Below the pieces are notes generated by a model that searched no databases, was not told the origin of the DNA, and saw only the letters and a list, made by a program, of their open reading frames with translations. A DNA stretch of 7,732 bases from Deltaproteobacteria bacterium (GTDB taxonomy: Bacteria; Bdellovibrionota; Bdellovibrionia; JABDDW01). Position 1 is the stretch's first letter; each line of letters starts with the position of its first letter. Positions 5,756 through 7,732 of the stretch are shown piece after piece. The translations under genes were made by a program, and so were the position numbers. The stretch is from contig JABDDW010000069.1 in the NCBI GenBank assembly GCA_013287405.1, positions 1 to 7,732 on the forward strand. The letters run 5' to 3'.

Positions 5756-6769
5756 ATGCTCCCTCCTACTAACCAACCTGACGAGTGGTATGGAAGGCTT
5801 TATCTTTTTCAAAAAACAAAATTGGTCCCCGTCAAGGACATTACAGAGACTATCGAAAAGAAAAAACAAAACAAGTTCGGCGACGCAGACAAAAAGAAAT
5901 GGATCGAGTGGGCAGATCAAGCTCAATTCTTGATAGACGACTTCGACAAGGCAGAGTTGATCACGCACTTCTTTCTGTCTCGTCACGACAAGATGACTGA
6001 CGAGCAGTTGAGTTTGTTTGATCCTATGCCTCCGGCATTAAAGGCGCAGCTCAATGAACCGTCAAGTGAACTGCGAAGAAAGGCTACTGTTTCGGCATCT
6101 CAAATCGGCAAGTCGGTTCTACCTCGTGTCAGGGCAAAACTTGCATTTCTCGAAGTTGCAGCGATCTTCACACTGGACGAGTCGCTGTTATTTCGTTTAC
6201 TTGAAGTAACCCCTCGTTATTTGTCATGTCCATACATCCAGTCTCAAATCAGCAATGCCTCTTACAAAAGCCGCTTCGCTGAAGGGCGTGATAGAAAAGG
6301 AGGTGAAGCGTTTCTGAAAAAGCTCCACATGACTTTGCAGGGAGATCGACGCAAGAAAAGTCGACTCTATCCCTATTGGTCACTTGATTATTATTATCAG
6401 GAGGTCTTCGCTTGTATTAAAAACTACGCGGCAATGCCTAAAGACAGTGAACGAGAAGATTATTTGGACTGCGTTTGCGCCTATTGGGGCATTTCTGAGA
6501 CTTACAAGAGAAAAATCATTGAAAAGCCCAGCAAAGCTTCAGACCTTACGCTTTCGATCATGGTTGAAAGAAATATGATTCCCGATACACCTACATTCAG
6601 AAATGTCATTCAAAAGGAAGTTAAGAAGCTCAAAACGAAGTATCCTTATTTGCGGGGCTGTGATCCAGTCGTAGAGCGTCTTCTCGATTATCCCTCTACG
6701 CACCCGAACATATTTGCCAAGTATGATGTTTGGGGAGATGTCGAGAACCTCAAGCTCTCAAGCCTCTGA
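5756..6769 (+). CDS. Unrecognised 337-aa protein beside a replication initiator
   Basis: I chose ATG 5756 (MLPPTNQPDEWYGRLYLF) over the in-frame TTG at 5693, which has no ribosome binding site. GAGG lies only 3 nt before this ATG, so initiation may be inefficient. I do not recognise the family. Visible traits are a charged segment at residues about 28-50 (EKKKQNKFGDADKKKW), a helical middle, a Tyr-rich stretch at about 205-215 (YPYWSLDYYYQE), two Cys in DCVCAYWGI, and a basic C-terminal part (QKEVKKLKTKYPYLRG). No signal peptide or membrane segment is seen, so it is probably cytoplasmic and may bind nucleic acid. Its end is 69 bp from the replication-initiator-like gene on the same strand, so the two are probably co-transcribed. 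A role in replication, maintenance or immunity of the element is a guess from that context. Confidence 0.7.
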   Translation: MLPPTNQPDEWYGRLYLFQKTKLVPVKDITETIEKKKQNKFGDADKKKWIEWADQAQFLIDDFDKAELITHFFLSRHDKMTDEQLSLFDPMPPALKAQLNEPSSELRRKATVSASQIGKSVLPRVRAKLAFLEVAAIFTLDESLLFRLLEVTPRYLSCPYIQSQISNASYKSRFAEGRDRKGGEAFLKKLHMTLQGDRRKKSRLYPYWSLDYYYQEVFACIKNYAAMPKDSEREDYLDCVCAYWGISETYKRKIIEKPSKASDLTLSIMVERNMIPDTPTFRNVIQKEVKKLKTKYPYLRGCDPVVERLLDYPSTHPNIFAKYDVWGDVENLKLSSL

Positions 6770-6838
6770 AAAGTTCACACCGAGTTTTGAAAAATCACTG
6801 AGCATATTCTGTAAGCTCAATATGGTTGCTTATGGTTC

Positions 6839-7732
6839 ATGGAAGGTGCTTGGAGTTGCCCAGTCTGTAATAATGTTCCCGAAAAAGCCGATTGCTCGTG
6901 TCGCTCTGCCTTGAGCCGCTTCTTCACTTTGCTGCAAACAGGAGACTCCCGTTCCGTATCAACCCTCAAAGTTCAGTCAAGACATAAACAAGGTCGTGCC
7001 TGTATCGACAAGTTGACGTTTGCACTTCCTTCGCCAGTTTCGGTTGCTGAAATATACCACAAACTTTCTACTCAGAGCATCGCATGTGTCAAAGTGAAGC
7101 TCCGCGACCACAAGTGGTATATCCGCGTGGGTGACTCAGACAGCGGCACATTTGTTCATCTTGGGCAGTTTGACAGCCAGTGGACTTCAAAGATTGTGAC
7201 AAGACCTTCCGCCTTCTCCGACTTTGCATCTTATCAAGCTCATCTCAACACTTCTTTTGGCGGCAACCTAATGGATCAAGCCAAGATTGTTAGGTGTGAC
7301 TTTGCTGTCGATTACGACACGACGCTTGTGAGCTTATTGCGAGGGTTGGATGTAGCGAACAAGCAGGTCGTAACTCAATTTACAGCCAAGGGTTCAGAAA
7401 AAACCGGAGTGATGATCGGCAAAGGTTCGGAGAAGGTCGTCGTTTATGACAAGAGCCGCGACTTAAACTCAGCAATCCCCTGCACTCGTATAGAAGTGCA
7501 ACTGACCGGAGCAAAAGTTCCATCATTAACTCTTAATGAGTTGAAGACCAAAACTTCAGCTGGCAAGGTTAAAACAGGTTTTGAGAACTTATCGTTGCAT
7601 GATGTTGACCTAATAGAAGCCATAACCATCCCACGAGAACAAGATCAAGAACGCCGCCGTCAGCTTGACCTTGTTCTGTCAAGGGAAGGGCTGTTGTCTG
7701 CGCGAAAAACCTTAGACGTTAACGGCAACTTC
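6839..7732 (+). CDS. Replication initiation factor (Rep_trans-like), 3' partial
   Basis: The frame is open for 298 codons from ATG 6839 to the window edge; an in-frame TAA at 6812 means this is the first possible ATG. There is no strong ribosome binding site, so translation may depend on the upstream gene. Residues 7-21 hold C7-x2-C10-x8-C19-x-C21, a possible zinc knuckle. The body follows the pattern of replication initiation factors (PF02486 type): CIDKLTFALP (55-64), RCDFAVDY (152-159), then GVMIGKGSEKVVVYDK (190-205) and TRIEVQL (216-222). These proteins start rolling-circle replication of plasmids and filamentous phages, and relatives act as relaxases (MobT) in integrative elements. The catalytic Tyr cannot be fixed from this part, and the C-terminus is missing. 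This points to a small plasmid, phage or integrative element extending to the right. Confidence 0.65.
   Translation, partial: MEGAWSCPVCNNVPEKADCSCRSALSRFFTLLQTGDSRSVSTLKVQSRHKQGRACIDKLTFALPSPVSVAEIYHKLSTQSIACVKVKLRDHKWYIRVGDSDSGTFVHLGQFDSQWTSKIVTRPSAFSDFASYQAHLNTSFGGNLMDQAKIVRCDFAVDYDTTLVSLLRGLDVANKQVVTQFTAKGSEKTGVMIGKGSEKVVVYDKSRDLNSAIPCTRIEVQLTGAKVPSLTLNELKTKTSAGKVKTGFENLSLHDVDLIEAITIPREQDQERRRQLDLVLSREGLLSARKTLDVNGNF

Noticed and set aside
6714..6914. Plus-strand ORF of 66 codons
   Set aside because: It overlaps the end of the 337-aa gene and the start of the initiator-like gene in a different frame, with no motif.

Overview
The window looks like an accessory region of a Gram-negative bacterium of medium GC. 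Evidence is Shine-Dalgarno starts (GGAGGA, GAGGAGA), sigma70-type promoters, and a short exported protein with a standard Sec signal peptide. The style recalls Bdellovibrionota or another proteobacterial lineage, but that placement is only a guess. The gene content is mosaic: regulatory and toxin-like modules sit between pieces of dead mobile elements, and genes change strand often.

Layout. 1-1079 (minus): the first 359 codons of a Fic-family protein. An AbiEi-like winged-helix N-terminus is joined to a region carrying the Fic inhibitory motif SLSIEG; the catalytic part lies beyond the left edge. Directly upstream, at 1094-1179, are four 17-bp direct repeats at an exact 23-bp period, probably its operator. 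1345-2235 (plus): a transglutaminase-like (papain-fold) protein whose reading frame stays open upstream of its ATG, so it may be truncated at the 5' end. 2316-2573: a scar where two broken genes overlap head-on, a transposase-like helix-turn-helix start on plus and the first 37 codons of an NTF2/SnoaL-like gene on minus. 2735-4023 (plus): a two-gene operon, winged-helix regulator plus AbiEii/DUF6036-like nucleotidyltransferase, overlapping by GTGA. Its promoter encloses a perfect inverted repeat and puts the expected transcription start on the ATG.

4024-5006 is mobile-element debris: possible IS21-type end repeats, a small Cys-rich zinc-finger ORF, and the C-terminal coiled-coil end of a serine recombinase. 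5019-5552 (minus) is an exported protein of unknown function. It is separated by a 203-bp divergent intergenic region from a plus-strand pair: an unrecognised 337-aa protein (5756-6769) and a 298+ aa protein open to the right edge (6839-7732). The second matches the replication initiation factor (Rep_trans) pattern and has a Cys cluster at its N-terminus. The pair probably belongs to a small replicon or phage-like element.

How it fits together. Two independent modules look like toxin-antitoxin or defence loci with DNA-binding autoregulators: the AbiEi-Fic fusion with its iterons, and the winged helix-nucleotidyltransferase operon with its leaderless, operator-bearing promoter. They sit among recombinase, transposase and replication-initiator sequences, as expected of a defence or mobile island. 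Functional links between the modules are inference.
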